DNA of 7,375 bases. It comes from Balneolales bacterium. GTDB lineage: Bacteria; Bacteroidota; Rhodothermia; Balneolales; Natronogracilivirgulaceae. Position numbers and translations under genes: made by a program. Below are positions 1 to 5,797 of this stretch, in pieces; positions within the stretch are counted from its first letter, which is position 1; each line of letters starts with the position of its first letter. Below the pieces are notes generated by a model. The model was not told where the DNA came from, searched no databases, and saw nothing but the letters and a program-made list of their open reading frames with translations. Location of the stretch: positions 1 through 7,375 of the forward strand of contig SKYW01000029.1 of NCBI GenBank assembly GCA_007127695.1, read 5' to 3'.

Positions 1-30
1 ATAAATGACGATATTTAACAGTAATTCCAT
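1..30 (-). CDS. nuoM: NADH-quinone oxidoreductase subunit M, first 10 codons only (cut by window edge)
   Basis: An ATG on the minus strand at position 30 opens a frame reading MELLLNIVIY to the window edge. A short acidic residue followed by a run of leucine, isoleucine and valine is what the first membrane helix of NuoM-type antiporter subunits usually looks like. It lies 16 bases downstream of the nuoL stop codon on the same strand, exactly where nuoM normally follows nuoL. NuoM would be one of the three antiporter-like proton-pumping subunits in the membrane arm of complex I. No Shine-Dalgarno sequence precedes the ATG, like most starts in this window. Only ten residues are visible, so the identity rests mainly on gene order. 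Confidence 0.72.
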   Translation of the reverse strand, partial: MELLLNIVIY

Positions 31-46
31 CGGAAATGTGTGATGT

Positions 47-2065
47 TTATCGGAACAGCAACATGAATATGACCAGGATCACCCCGAGGACGATTCCGTA
101 TGCGTAGGACTGGATAAGTCCCGTTTGGAAGTAGCGGACCACACCGCCGGCAAAGCGGACCATTGCGGCCACGAAATTGACAAAGCCGTCGATCACTTTC
201 ATATCGAAAACAGCCAGGACGCGGTCGGAGAAGCGCACGATTGGACGGACGATACCGCCTTCGTAGATCTCATCGATCTTGTATTTTTCGCTCCATACCT
301 GGTAGAGGGCTCCGAACCGTTCTGAAATCCTGGCATCGGATGCTTCCAGCTGATCGCCTTCGAACAGGCGGAAGGCAAAAATTATTCCGAATGCAGCCAC
401 CAGGATCGATCCGAAGAGCAGGAACCATTCCACCAGTTTACTGAGGGTCAATTCCGCATCCATCGTGGTTTTATCGAGCCAGTTGGACAGCAGGTTGACA
501 TCGGCCGCACCGGTGAACGTGGCCACCACGAAATTCGGGATCCCGATGAAGCCACCCACGATCGAGAGACCGGCCAGCACCCACAGGACGGAAGTCATGG
601 TGAATGGGCTTTCGTGAAGGTGCTTTTCGGCTCCTTTGGCTTCGGCGACCTTTTGAGGCAGGCGGAATTCTCCGTGGAAGGTCCCCAGGGTCAGCCGGAA
701 CATGTAGAAAGCGGTCATGAACGCGGTTATGAGGGCCATGGCCCAGAGTCCGATATAGACAGCGCCATAGGTACCCATGCCGGCGTTGAACGTCATCACA
801 AGGATCTCGTCCTTGGAGAAGAAGCCGGCCAGCGGTGGAATGCCTGCGATGGCGATAGTGGCTATCAGGAACGTCTTGTAGGTATCCGGCAGGTATTTGC
901 GGAGCCCGCCCATGTTTCGCATGTCCTGAGGGTCGAAATGCACATGCTTGCCTTCATCATGCAGTTTGTGCTCGACGTGATGCATGGCATGGATCACGGA
1001 GCCGGAGCCAAGAAAGAGGCAGGCCTTGAAGAACGCGTGTGTGACCACATGGAACATGGCGGCGACGTAGGCGCCGGAACCGAGGGCAAGGAACATGAAC
1101 CCGAGCTGGGAAACGGTGGAGTAGGCCAGGACGGCCTTGATGTCGTACTTGGTCAGGGCGATGGTTGCAGCGATGATCGCAGTGAAAGCGCCTATAACGG
1201 CCACAAGGAGCATCAGTTCCGGAGACTGCATGAAAAACGGCGATAACCGTGAAATCACATAGATGCCGGAGGTGACCATGGTGGCGGCGTGGATGAGTGC
1301 CGAGACGGGGGTCGGTCCGGCCATGGCATCGGGCAGCCAGACGAACAGCGGGATCTGAGCGCTTTTTCCCGTGGCGCCGATCAGGATCAGTGCGCCGATC
1401 AGGAAGACCTGGTCGGTAGTGAACAGTGCGGTTCCGGCCAGAACATCCTCAAAACGAAGGGATCCGACAATCTGGAAGATCATGAACATGGCGATGAGGA
1501 AAGCGAAATCACCCACCCGGTTGTACAGGAATGCCTTTTTAGCTGCGTCTGACTTGGCCATGTCGGAATACCAGAACCCGATGAGAAGGTAGGAACAGAG
1601 CCCCACCCCTTCCCAGCCGAGGAAAAGCAGGAGCATGTTGTCGGCCAGCACCAGGTTGAGCATGGCAAAGATGAACAGGTTCATGAAAGCAAAAAACTTC
1701 CAGAAGCCCTCATCACCGGACATGTAGCCAATGGCGTAAAAATGGATAAGTGCGCCCACGCCGGTGACCACAAGGGTCATGAGCAGCGAGAGCTGGTCGA
1801 GACGGTATCCGATATCGGTGGTAAAGTCACCCGCTTCGATCCAGGTGAACAGGCTGACGGTAGCGGCTTCGCTGTCGCCGGACATCATGAAGAAGAGCCA
1901 GAGTGCAAGGAGGAACGGGATGAAGACGGCCAGGGTTGCCACACCGCCAATCAGGTTCTTCTGGTCCCGGAAAGCCCCGGATGAAAGTCCGAGCAGCCCG
2001 TTGAACAGGAAGCCGGCCAGAGGTATCAGAACGATCCAGGGTACGAGATGAACGTATGCGTCCAT
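47..2065 (-). CDS. nuoL: NADH-quinone oxidoreductase subunit L (proton-pumping membrane subunit)
   Basis: Largest membrane subunit of complex I, placed at the far end of the membrane arm in the inner membrane. It pumps protons and carries the long lateral helix that runs along the arm. The 672-residue length is within the usual range for NuoL. Family residues are visible: Glu152 in the 'GWEGVGLCSYLLIGFWY' segment, Asp186 in 'NRVGDF', Lys234 in 'GATGKSAQ', His259 in 'LIHAATMVTSGIYV', His339/His343/Lys347 in 'FHVVTHAFFKACLFL' and Lys418 in 'GFFSKDEIL'. These correspond to the proton-path residues of well-studied NuoL proteins. Roughly residues 565-672 fit the lateral amphipathic helix plus a last membrane helix. 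A histidine-rich loop lies at 358-376. The ATG at 2065 gives a normal NuoL N-terminus (MDAYVHLVPWIVLIPLAGF) but has no Shine-Dalgarno. It sits 53 bases after nuoK and 16 bases before nuoM, consistent with one operon. Confidence 0.97.
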   Translation of the reverse strand: MDAYVHLVPWIVLIPLAGFLFNGLLGLSSGAFRDQKNLIGGVATLAVFIPFLLALWLFFMMSGDSEAATVSLFTWIEAGDFTTDIGYRLDQLSLLMTLVVTGVGALIHFYAIGYMSGDEGFWKFFAFMNLFIFAMLNLVLADNMLLLFLGWEGVGLCSYLLIGFWYSDMAKSDAAKKAFLYNRVGDFAFLIAMFMIFQIVGSLRFEDVLAGTALFTTDQVFLIGALILIGATGKSAQIPLFVWLPDAMAGPTPVSALIHAATMVTSGIYVISRLSPFFMQSPELMLLVAVIGAFTAIIAATIALTKYDIKAVLAYSTVSQLGFMFLALGSGAYVAAMFHVVTHAFFKACLFLGSGSVIHAMHHVEHKLHDEGKHVHFDPQDMRNMGGLRKYLPDTYKTFLIATIAIAGIPPLAGFFSKDEILVMTFNAGMGTYGAVYIGLWAMALITAFMTAFYMFRLTLGTFHGEFRLPQKVAEAKGAEKHLHESPFTMTSVLWVLAGLSIVGGFIGIPNFVVATFTGAADVNLLSNWLDKTTMDAELTLSKLVEWFLLFGSILVAAFGIIFAFRLFEGDQLEASDARISERFGALYQVWSEKYKIDEIYEGGIVRPIVRFSDRVLAVFDMKVIDGFVNFVAAMVRFAGGVVRYFQTGLIQSYAYGIVLGVILVIFMLLFR

Positions 2066-2074
2066 GAATGTAAA

Positions 2075-2104
2075 CTATTTCCGGTTTTGGTTGTAGGGAA
2101 CCAT
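2075..2104 (-). other. Nine-codon minicistron with Shine-Dalgarno between nuoK and nuoL (candidate)
   Basis: In the 53-base gap between nuoK and nuoL the minus strand reads AGGAG (2115-2111), six bases of spacing, then an ATG at 2104 and nine codons (MVPYNQNRK) ending in TAG at 2077-2075. The ribosome binding site is the best one in the nuo block, while the nuoL ATG itself has none. The small frame is in phase with nuoL and its stop lies nine bases before the nuoL ATG, so a ribosome finishing it could re-initiate on nuoL. What is seen is the sequence arrangement. A role in translational coupling is inferred, and chance is a real alternative. Confidence 0.3.
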
Positions 2105-2118
2105 GTGTTGCTCCTGCG

Positions 2119-2418
2119 CTACCATCGAAGCAGGTTTATTCTGGTCACATCGACCGTCAGGTTGTTTCTGTATATGGCAATGATGATGGCCAGTCCCACG
2201 GCTGCTTCCGCCGCGGCCACGCAGAGTGCAAAAAAGACCAGGATCTGTCCGTGCACATCACCAAGCTGGGCGCTGAACGAGACCAGGGTCAGGTTCACAG
2301 AATTGAGCATGAGTTCGGCGCACATGAAGATCACGATGGCGTTTTTCCTCGTCAGCACACCGATGACCCCTATGGTGAACAGGACTGCCGACAACCCGAG
2401 ATACCAATCCATTTCCAT
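2119..2418 (-). CDS. nuoK: NADH-quinone oxidoreductase subunit K
   Basis: Small three-helix membrane subunit of complex I that forms part of the proton path connecting the quinone site to the antiporter subunits. The product is 99 residues, the normal size. The two buried glutamates of the family are present: Glu35 in '[13 protein letters not shown]' and Glu71 in '[14 protein letters not shown]', equivalent to Glu36 and Glu72 of the E. coli protein. Membrane helices are at roughly residues 4-22, 28-49 and 58-82. The start ATG overlaps the nuoJ stop by one base (TAATG), a classic translational coupling arrangement. A second ATG two codons later is possible but less well placed. The gene lies between nuoJ and nuoL on the same strand. 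Confidence 0.96.
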   Translation of the reverse strand: MEMDWYLGLSAVLFTIGVIGVLTRKNAIVIFMCAELMLNSVNLTLVSFSAQLGDVHGQILVFFALCVAAAEAAVGLAIIIAIYRNNLTVDVTRINLLRW

Positions 2419-2936
2419 TATTTATCTACCTTTCCACTGATTTTACGTTGCGCGAGCAACAGGGCGCCTACCACGGCGGCGGTCAGCAGTATGGCTGTGA
2501 CCAGGACCGGCAGCATGTAGACGGTGAAGAGTGCATCGCCAATGGTTTCGACTGTGCCGACGCGTTCCATTTCCGGGTGGATTTGCGGAAGGGTGCCGGT
2601 AATACTGGCTATGGCATAAAGCAGCTGGGAAAGCACGATGACACCCAGAAAGAAGCCTACGGCATAACGGACGCTGAACTTGCTGAGCATCTGCTCCTCA
2701 TCAGAAAGGTTCAGGAGCATGATCACAAACAGGAACAGCACCATGATGGCGCCTCCGTAAACCAGAACCTGTACCACCGCAAGGAACTGGGCCTTGAGCA
2801 GCAGAAAGATTCCGGCAACCGATATCAGGTTAAGGACCAGGAACAGTGCGCTGTTGACCGTATTCCGACTGGTGATCATGCCAATGGCGGCTGCTACGGC
2901 CAGTGTTGCGAAGAGGATAAAGATGTAAGTCTCCAT
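2418..2936 (-). CDS. nuoJ: NADH-quinone oxidoreductase subunit J
   Basis: Membrane subunit of complex I next to NuoK, holding the flexible third helix that changes shape during turnover. From the ATG at 2936 it is 172 residues with five predicted membrane helices (about 2-20, 27-47, 53-76, 91-112 and 139-161). The conserved stretch '[22 protein letters not shown]' at 55-76 includes Tyr60 and Phe68/Phe70 of the helix-3 bulge. The open frame continues upstream to 3068, but those 44 residues are polar, start only at an alternative codon and do not match the family, so the [10 protein letters not shown] start was chosen. No clear Shine-Dalgarno is seen. It is the first gene of this nuo block: nothing else from complex I lies upstream before the divergent moxR. 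Confidence 0.95.
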   Translation of the reverse strand: METYIFILFATLAVAAAIGMITSRNTVNSALFLVLNLISVAGIFLLLKAQFLAVVQVLVYGGAIMVLFLFVIMLLNLSDEEQMLSKFSVRYAVGFFLGVIVLSQLLYAIASITGTLPQIHPEMERVGTVETIGDALFTVYMLPVLVTAILLTAAVVGALLLAQRKISGKVDK

Positions 2937-2965
2937 GTAGTTGGCACAATATGAAAAATGAGCAT

Positions 2966-2995
2966 CAAGGTACCTAAAAAACTTTGCGTCTTCAA
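2966..2995 (-). promoter_or_regulatory. Possible nuoJ promoter (Bacteroidota-type)
   Basis: On the minus strand a TTG at 2995-2993 is followed after 20 bases by TACCTTG at 2972-2966. This resembles the Bacteroidota housekeeping pattern of a TTTG-like -33 element and a TAnnTTTG -7 element, with one base of each missing. Transcription would start about 20-25 bases upstream of the nuoJ ATG. The match is imperfect in an AT-rich region where such matches arise by chance. Confidence 0.3.
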
Positions 2996-3053
2996 CTATA
3001 TCTGCTATGTTTGCAGAAAATCGGAATAAGGAAAAATCGAAACGGCACGCTGG

Positions 3054-3077
3054 CACCGGGATTGGCAAACCCCGGTG
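3054..3077. promoter_or_regulatory. GC-rich inverted repeat in the nuoJ/moxR divergent region
   Basis: A perfect 7-bp dyad, CACCGGG (3054-3060) and CCCGGTG (3071-3077) with a 10-base loop, stands out from an AT-rich 255-base intergenic region (2937-3191). It lies between the two divergent genes. An eight-T run begins about a dozen bases beyond it on the plus strand, too far for a standard intrinsic terminator. It could be a regulator binding site or an RNA hairpin in a moxR leader. The rest of the intergenic region shows only A and T tracts and no clear moxR promoter. Confidence 0.3.
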
Positions 3078-3191
3078 AAATTGTGTCTGTTTTTTTTAGT
3101 AAATTCGTGCGGGAATTTAAGAAAAGTTTGTTTTTACTTCAGGCTTTTTTACCAACAATCAAAAAATCTTTTCACCCTTTACCCCCAGCCC

Positions 3192-4193
3192 ATGATTAAA
3201 AGAAGTCCGGATATGCGAGCCCTGACCGAGCGGATACAGGAGAACAGCCATTTTATTAAGGATATTTACACGGAACTGGACAAGGTGATCATAGGTCAGC
3301 GGGTCATGATCGATCGGCTGCTGATCGGACTGTTGTCGGACGGTCACGTGCTGCTTGAGGGGGTTCCCGGCCTGGCAAAGACACTGACCATTTCCAGTCT
3401 GGCAAGAGCTATCGACACTGGATTTCAGCGGATTCAGTTCACGCCGGATCTATTGCCTGCCGATTTGGTGGGCACTCTTATTTTCAATCAGAAGACCGGG
3501 GAGTTCACGGTTAGAAAGGGACCTGTTTTTTCCAATATCATTCTGGCGGATGAGATCAACCGCTCACCAGCCAAGGTGCAGAGCGCACTCCTCGAAGCCA
3601 TGCAGGAGCGCCAGGTCACCATTGGCGAGGAGACGTTTCAGCTGGATAACCCCTTTCTTGTGCTTGCCACCCAGAACCCGGTGGAACAGGAAGGGACGTA
3701 CCCCCTGCCTGAAGCACAGGTGGATCGTTTCATGATGAAAATCCACATTGACTATCCAACCGAAGAGGAGGAGATGGCGATCATGCGCAGAATGGCCAGG
3801 ACCGTCAGGCCCCAGACTCTCAAGCCAGTGGTCAGCCCTTACACCATTCTCGAGGCCAGAAAGGTTTTGAATGAAATTTACATGGATGAAAAAGTTGAGC
3901 AATACATAGTAAATATCATCATGGCCAGCAGATATCCCGAAAGATTTAACATAAATAAAATTGTGGGACTTATAGACTATGGGGCATCGCCAAGAGGCAC
4001 AATTTATCTGAACCTTGCGGCACGAGCACATGCGTTTACCCAACATCGTGCCTATGTTACGCCTGAAGATATCCGTGCTGTTGCATATGACATCCTACGT
4101 CACAGAATAGTACTTACATACGAAGCTGAGGCGGAAGAAATAAAAACAGAGGACATCATAGATTCCATTTTAAAAAACATTCAGGTTCCATAA
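3192..4193 (+). CDS. MoxR-family AAA+ ATPase
   Basis: Cytoplasmic AAA+ ATPase of the MoxR family, which act as chaperone-like factors that mature or insert partners, typically with VWA-domain proteins. From the ATG at 3192 it is 333 residues, normal for the family. Visible motifs are Walker A GVPGLAKT (57-64), the family signature 'IQFTPDLLPADLVGT' (81-95), Walker B IILADE (116-121), sensor 1 Asn162 in 'LATQNP', 'VDRF' with candidate arginine finger Arg179, and sensor 2 Arg268 in 'GASPRG'. The C-terminal lid domain occupies about 220-333. A longer frame back to 3075 encodes an unrelated basic/aromatic stretch from the intergenic region and was rejected. ATG 3213 (MRALTERIQ) is an alternative start; neither has a clear Shine-Dalgarno. 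The usual DUF58 and VWA partner genes are absent downstream. GC falls from about 60% in lines sampled before 3840 to about 39% in 3841-4200. Confidence 0.93.
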   Translation: MIKRSPDMRALTERIQENSHFIKDIYTELDKVIIGQRVMIDRLLIGLLSDGHVLLEGVPGLAKTLTISSLARAIDTGFQRIQFTPDLLPADLVGTLIFNQKTGEFTVRKGPVFSNIILADEINRSPAKVQSALLEAMQERQVTIGEETFQLDNPFLVLATQNPVEQEGTYPLPEAQVDRFMMKIHIDYPTEEEEMAIMRRMARTVRPQTLKPVVSPYTILEARKVLNEIYMDEKVEQYIVNIIMASRYPERFNINKIVGLIDYGASPRGTIYLNLAARAHAFTQHRAYVTPEDIRAVAYDILRHRIVLTYEAEAEEIKTEDIIDSILKNIQVP

Positions 4194-4212
4194 TATTACT
4201 TCTGCAACATCG

Positions 4213-4242
4213 TTGACATTTATACAGATTTGTAACTACATT
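4213..4242 (+). promoter_or_regulatory. Possible promoter for the small gene at 4274
   Basis: TTGACA at 4213-4218 is an exact -35 consensus, followed after 18 bases by TACATT (4237-4242), a 4/6 match to a -10 hexamer, in the 80-base gap between moxR and the next gene. Downstream, TTTAAC (4241-4246) and GTTAAA (4264-4269) form a short inverted repeat that could be an operator. No terminator is visible after moxR, so the small gene may also be read from moxR. Bacteroidota promoters often differ from this consensus, so the call is tentative. Confidence 0.35.
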
Positions 4243-4273
4243 TAACTAAACTGTTTTACTAACGTTAAAATAA

Positions 4274-4531
4274 ATGACAATGAAATTAAAATTTGTCCCT
4301 CGCTCAGATGTTCGTATTACCAAAAAAAGTTCTTCAAAATTCAGACCTTTGATTGAGTCATTGAACAAGCTTGAGCCCGGTGGAGACGCACTGGAAGTTA
4401 CTTTTACCAATGATAAAGAGCTTAACTCCATGAGAAATGTTGTGTATACCTACAACAGGGAAACCGGTGCAAAAATAAAAAGCGGCAAAGACACCGTTAA
4501 TGGAAAAGTGTTTTTCTACAAAGAGAAATAA
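4274..4531 (+). CDS. Conserved-looking small protein of unknown function (85 aa)
   Basis: I do not recognise this protein. It is basic and soluble, with no signal peptide, membrane segment or cysteine. By eye the order of elements looks like an N-terminal strand (KLKFVPR), a helix around 'KFRPLIESLNKLEPGG' (22-37), a strand (ALEVTFT), a helix around 'KELNSMRNVVYTYNRETG' (48-65) and a final hairpin (AKIKSGKD... KVFFYK). A helix ending in basic and aromatic residues followed by a basic hairpin is reminiscent of small nucleic-acid-binding proteins, but that is only an impression. It is probably a real gene: it fills the space between moxR and a strong terminator, has its own promoter-like sequence, and has a plausible protein composition. 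ATG 4280 is an alternative start. Codon use is AT-rich (about 38% GC in the one 60-base line counted, 4321-4380), unlike nadA and rpsA but like the end of moxR. Confidence 0.75.
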   Translation: MTMKLKFVPRSDVRITKKSSSKFRPLIESLNKLEPGGDALEVTFTNDKELNSMRNVVYTYNRETGAKIKSGKDTVNGKVFFYKEK

Positions 4532-4552
4532 CTTGGCAATCACACATATTTC

Positions 4553-4571
4553 TGTGCCGGATCGCGGCACA
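4553..4571. other. GC-rich hairpin upstream of the convergent terminator
   Basis: TGTGCCG (4553-4559) and CGGCACA (4565-4571) form a perfect 7-bp stem with a five-base loop, ending only eight bases before the terminator stem. There is no T run next to it on either strand, so it is not a terminator by itself. It could stabilise the 3' end of the small-gene mRNA or add to stopping transcription from nadA. Confidence 0.4.
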
Positions 4572-4578
4572 CAAGTAC

Positions 4579-4616
4579 AAAAAAAGCCTTCCATTTACTG
4601 ATGAAAGGCTTTTTTT
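4579..4616. terminator. Bidirectional intrinsic terminator between the small gene and nadA
   Basis: A perfect 12-bp stem pairs 4579-4590 (seven A then GCCTT) with 4605-4616 (AAGGC then seven T), with a 14-base loop that can form a further CAT/ATG pair. The A and T tracts at the two ends give a U run in RNA from both strands, so it can end the plus-strand transcript of the small gene and the minus-strand transcript of nadA, which converge here. Confidence 0.88.
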
Positions 4617-4640
4617 ATTTGGAAAAAACGTCAACAGCGA

Positions 4641-5681
4641 TCAGCTCAATTCCAGCATCCTGTCCAGTGAGCGCTTTGCTCTTACCCGGATATCCTCCGG
4701 TACTTCAATCTGGTAGATATCCTCCCGAAGGCAGGTCAGGGTATCTTCCAGGGTGATTTCATTCATATGGGGACAGCGGATGCTGCACATCCTGAGCATC
4801 TCCTTTTCCGGGTTTTCAGCCGCTATATTGTCCCCCATGGCACATTCGGTCAATATCAGGAACCGCTTGGCATCGGATTCCCTCACAAATCGCGTCATTG
4901 CCGTAGTAGAACCGCTGTAATCGGCCGCTTCCACGACTTCAGGCGGACATTCCGGGTGGGCGACCACCACGGTATCGGGAAACTGGCTCCGTGCATTGCG
5001 TATATCCTCCACGGTGAACTTGTCGTGTACTTCACAGCGACCGTCCCAGATAACCATGTCATCCTTTCCAGTCCGGTCACTTCCGGGATAGATTACGTTT
5101 TTTCCCGTATCCCGGGCAATGTTCTTAGCCAGGAATTCATCAGGAAGGCAGATCACCGAATCGGTGTCCAGCTTGCGCACGATATCAGCGGCATTGCTCG
5201 ATGTGCAGCAGACATCGGTCTCTGCCTTCACATCAGCGTAGGTATTGATGTAGGTGACAACCGGAATACCGGGGTAGCGCGCTTTCAGATCCCGGACATC
5301 CTGCGCTGTGATACTTGCGGCCAGCGAGCAGCCGGCCACTTTGGCGGGCAGCAGCACCATGCGGTCGGGATTCAGGATCTTGGCGGTTTCTGCCATGAAA
5401 CGGACACCACAAAACACGATGCGATCGGCATCGGTTTCGGCGGCGATCCGTGCAAGTCCAAGAGAGTCTCCCACATGATCCGGTATACTGTAAAACAGGG
5501 CCGGCTCCATGTAATTATGTCCGAGAATTACGGCGTTTTTCTCTTTCTTGAGCCGGTTGATCTCGTATGCGATTTCTGCTTTGTAGGCCAGTTCACTTTC
5601 CGGCACGATATCCTGCAATGTTGTCTTCAGAAACTCCAGGGTCTCGGATGCCGATGCGGCTTCCGGCATTTTTAGATTCAT
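4641..5681 (-). CDS. nadA: Quinolinate synthase A
   Basis: Cytoplasmic iron-sulfur enzyme that condenses iminoaspartate (made by NadB) with dihydroxyacetone phosphate to give quinolinate in de novo NAD synthesis. The 346-residue length and whole-length motifs fit NadA: 'VILGHNYMEPALFYSIPDHVGDS' (51-73), 'FCGVRFMAETAKILNP' (90-105), 'GCSLA' (117-121), 'VTYINTYADVKAETDVCCTSSNA' (142-164), 'AHPECPPEVVEAADYSGSTT' (241-260), 'TECAMGDN' (278-285) and 'CPHMNEITLEDTL' (303-315). Cys118, Cys216 and Cys303 are at the positions expected for the three [4Fe-4S] ligands. The ATG at 5681 is the first reasonable start; there is no close Shine-Dalgarno. nadB and nadC, common neighbours elsewhere, are not adjacent. 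Only about 48 bases separate its ATG from the rpsA terminator, so its promoter must overlap that region or it relies on read-through. Confidence 0.97.
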   Translation of the reverse strand: MNLKMPEAASASETLEFLKTTLQDIVPESELAYKAEIAYEINRLKKEKNAVILGHNYMEPALFYSIPDHVGDSLGLARIAAETDADRIVFCGVRFMAETAKILNPDRMVLLPAKVAGCSLAASITAQDVRDLKARYPGIPVVTYINTYADVKAETDVCCTSSNAADIVRKLDTDSVICLPDEFLAKNIARDTGKNVIYPGSDRTGKDDMVIWDGRCEVHDKFTVEDIRNARSQFPDTVVVAHPECPPEVVEAADYSGSTTAMTRFVRESDAKRFLILTECAMGDNIAAENPEKEMLRMCSIRCPHMNEITLEDTLTCLREDIYQIEVPEDIRVRAKRSLDRMLELS

Positions 5682-5720
5682 ATGTATCTGCGTTTTTTAA
5701 CCTGAAAAAAATCTGGCGAT

Positions 5721-5762
5721 AAAAAAGAAAAAGGAGGCATGATGGATGTCATACCTCCTTTT
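5721..5762 (-). terminator. Intrinsic terminator of rpsA
   Basis: On the minus strand a 9-bp stem (AAAAGGAGG, 5762-5754, with CCTCCTTTT, 5737-5729) continues through a G-U pair and a further 4-bp ATGA/TCAT stem to a six-base loop. It is followed by a nearly unbroken U run (5730-5721). The hairpin lies 35 bases beyond the rpsA stop codon. On the opposite strand the inner wobble becomes a C-A mismatch and the T run is short, so this terminator points leftward. Confidence 0.85.
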
Positions 5763-5797
5763 GTAGAAACCATCAACAATAATGATAACGCTGAATA

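Noticed and set aside
614..1246. 210-residue plus-strand frame opposite nuoL
   Set aside because: Shadow of nuoL. Its Gly/His/Glu-rich composition is what the reverse of membrane-protein codons gives.
2937..3068. N-terminal extension of NuoJ by 44 residues
   Set aside because: The extension starts at a non-ATG codon, is polar and unlike NuoJ, and covers the promoter-like intergenic region. The internal ATG at 2936 gives the normal family N-terminus.
3075..3191. N-terminal extension of MoxR by 39 residues
   Set aside because: It encodes phenylalanine- and lysine-rich sequence from the T-rich and A-rich intergenic tracts and does not resemble MoxR. The family-like sequence begins at or after 3192.
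2984..3199. 71-residue plus-strand frame in the nuoJ/moxR gap
   Set aside because: It has an alternative start, a composition typical of AT-rich non-coding DNA, and overlaps the moxR start region. No recognisable protein features.
4767..5675. 302-residue plus-strand frame opposite nadA
   Set aside because: nadA is certain on the minus strand with all catalytic motifs. The opposite frame is a histidine- and glycine-rich shadow without domain features.
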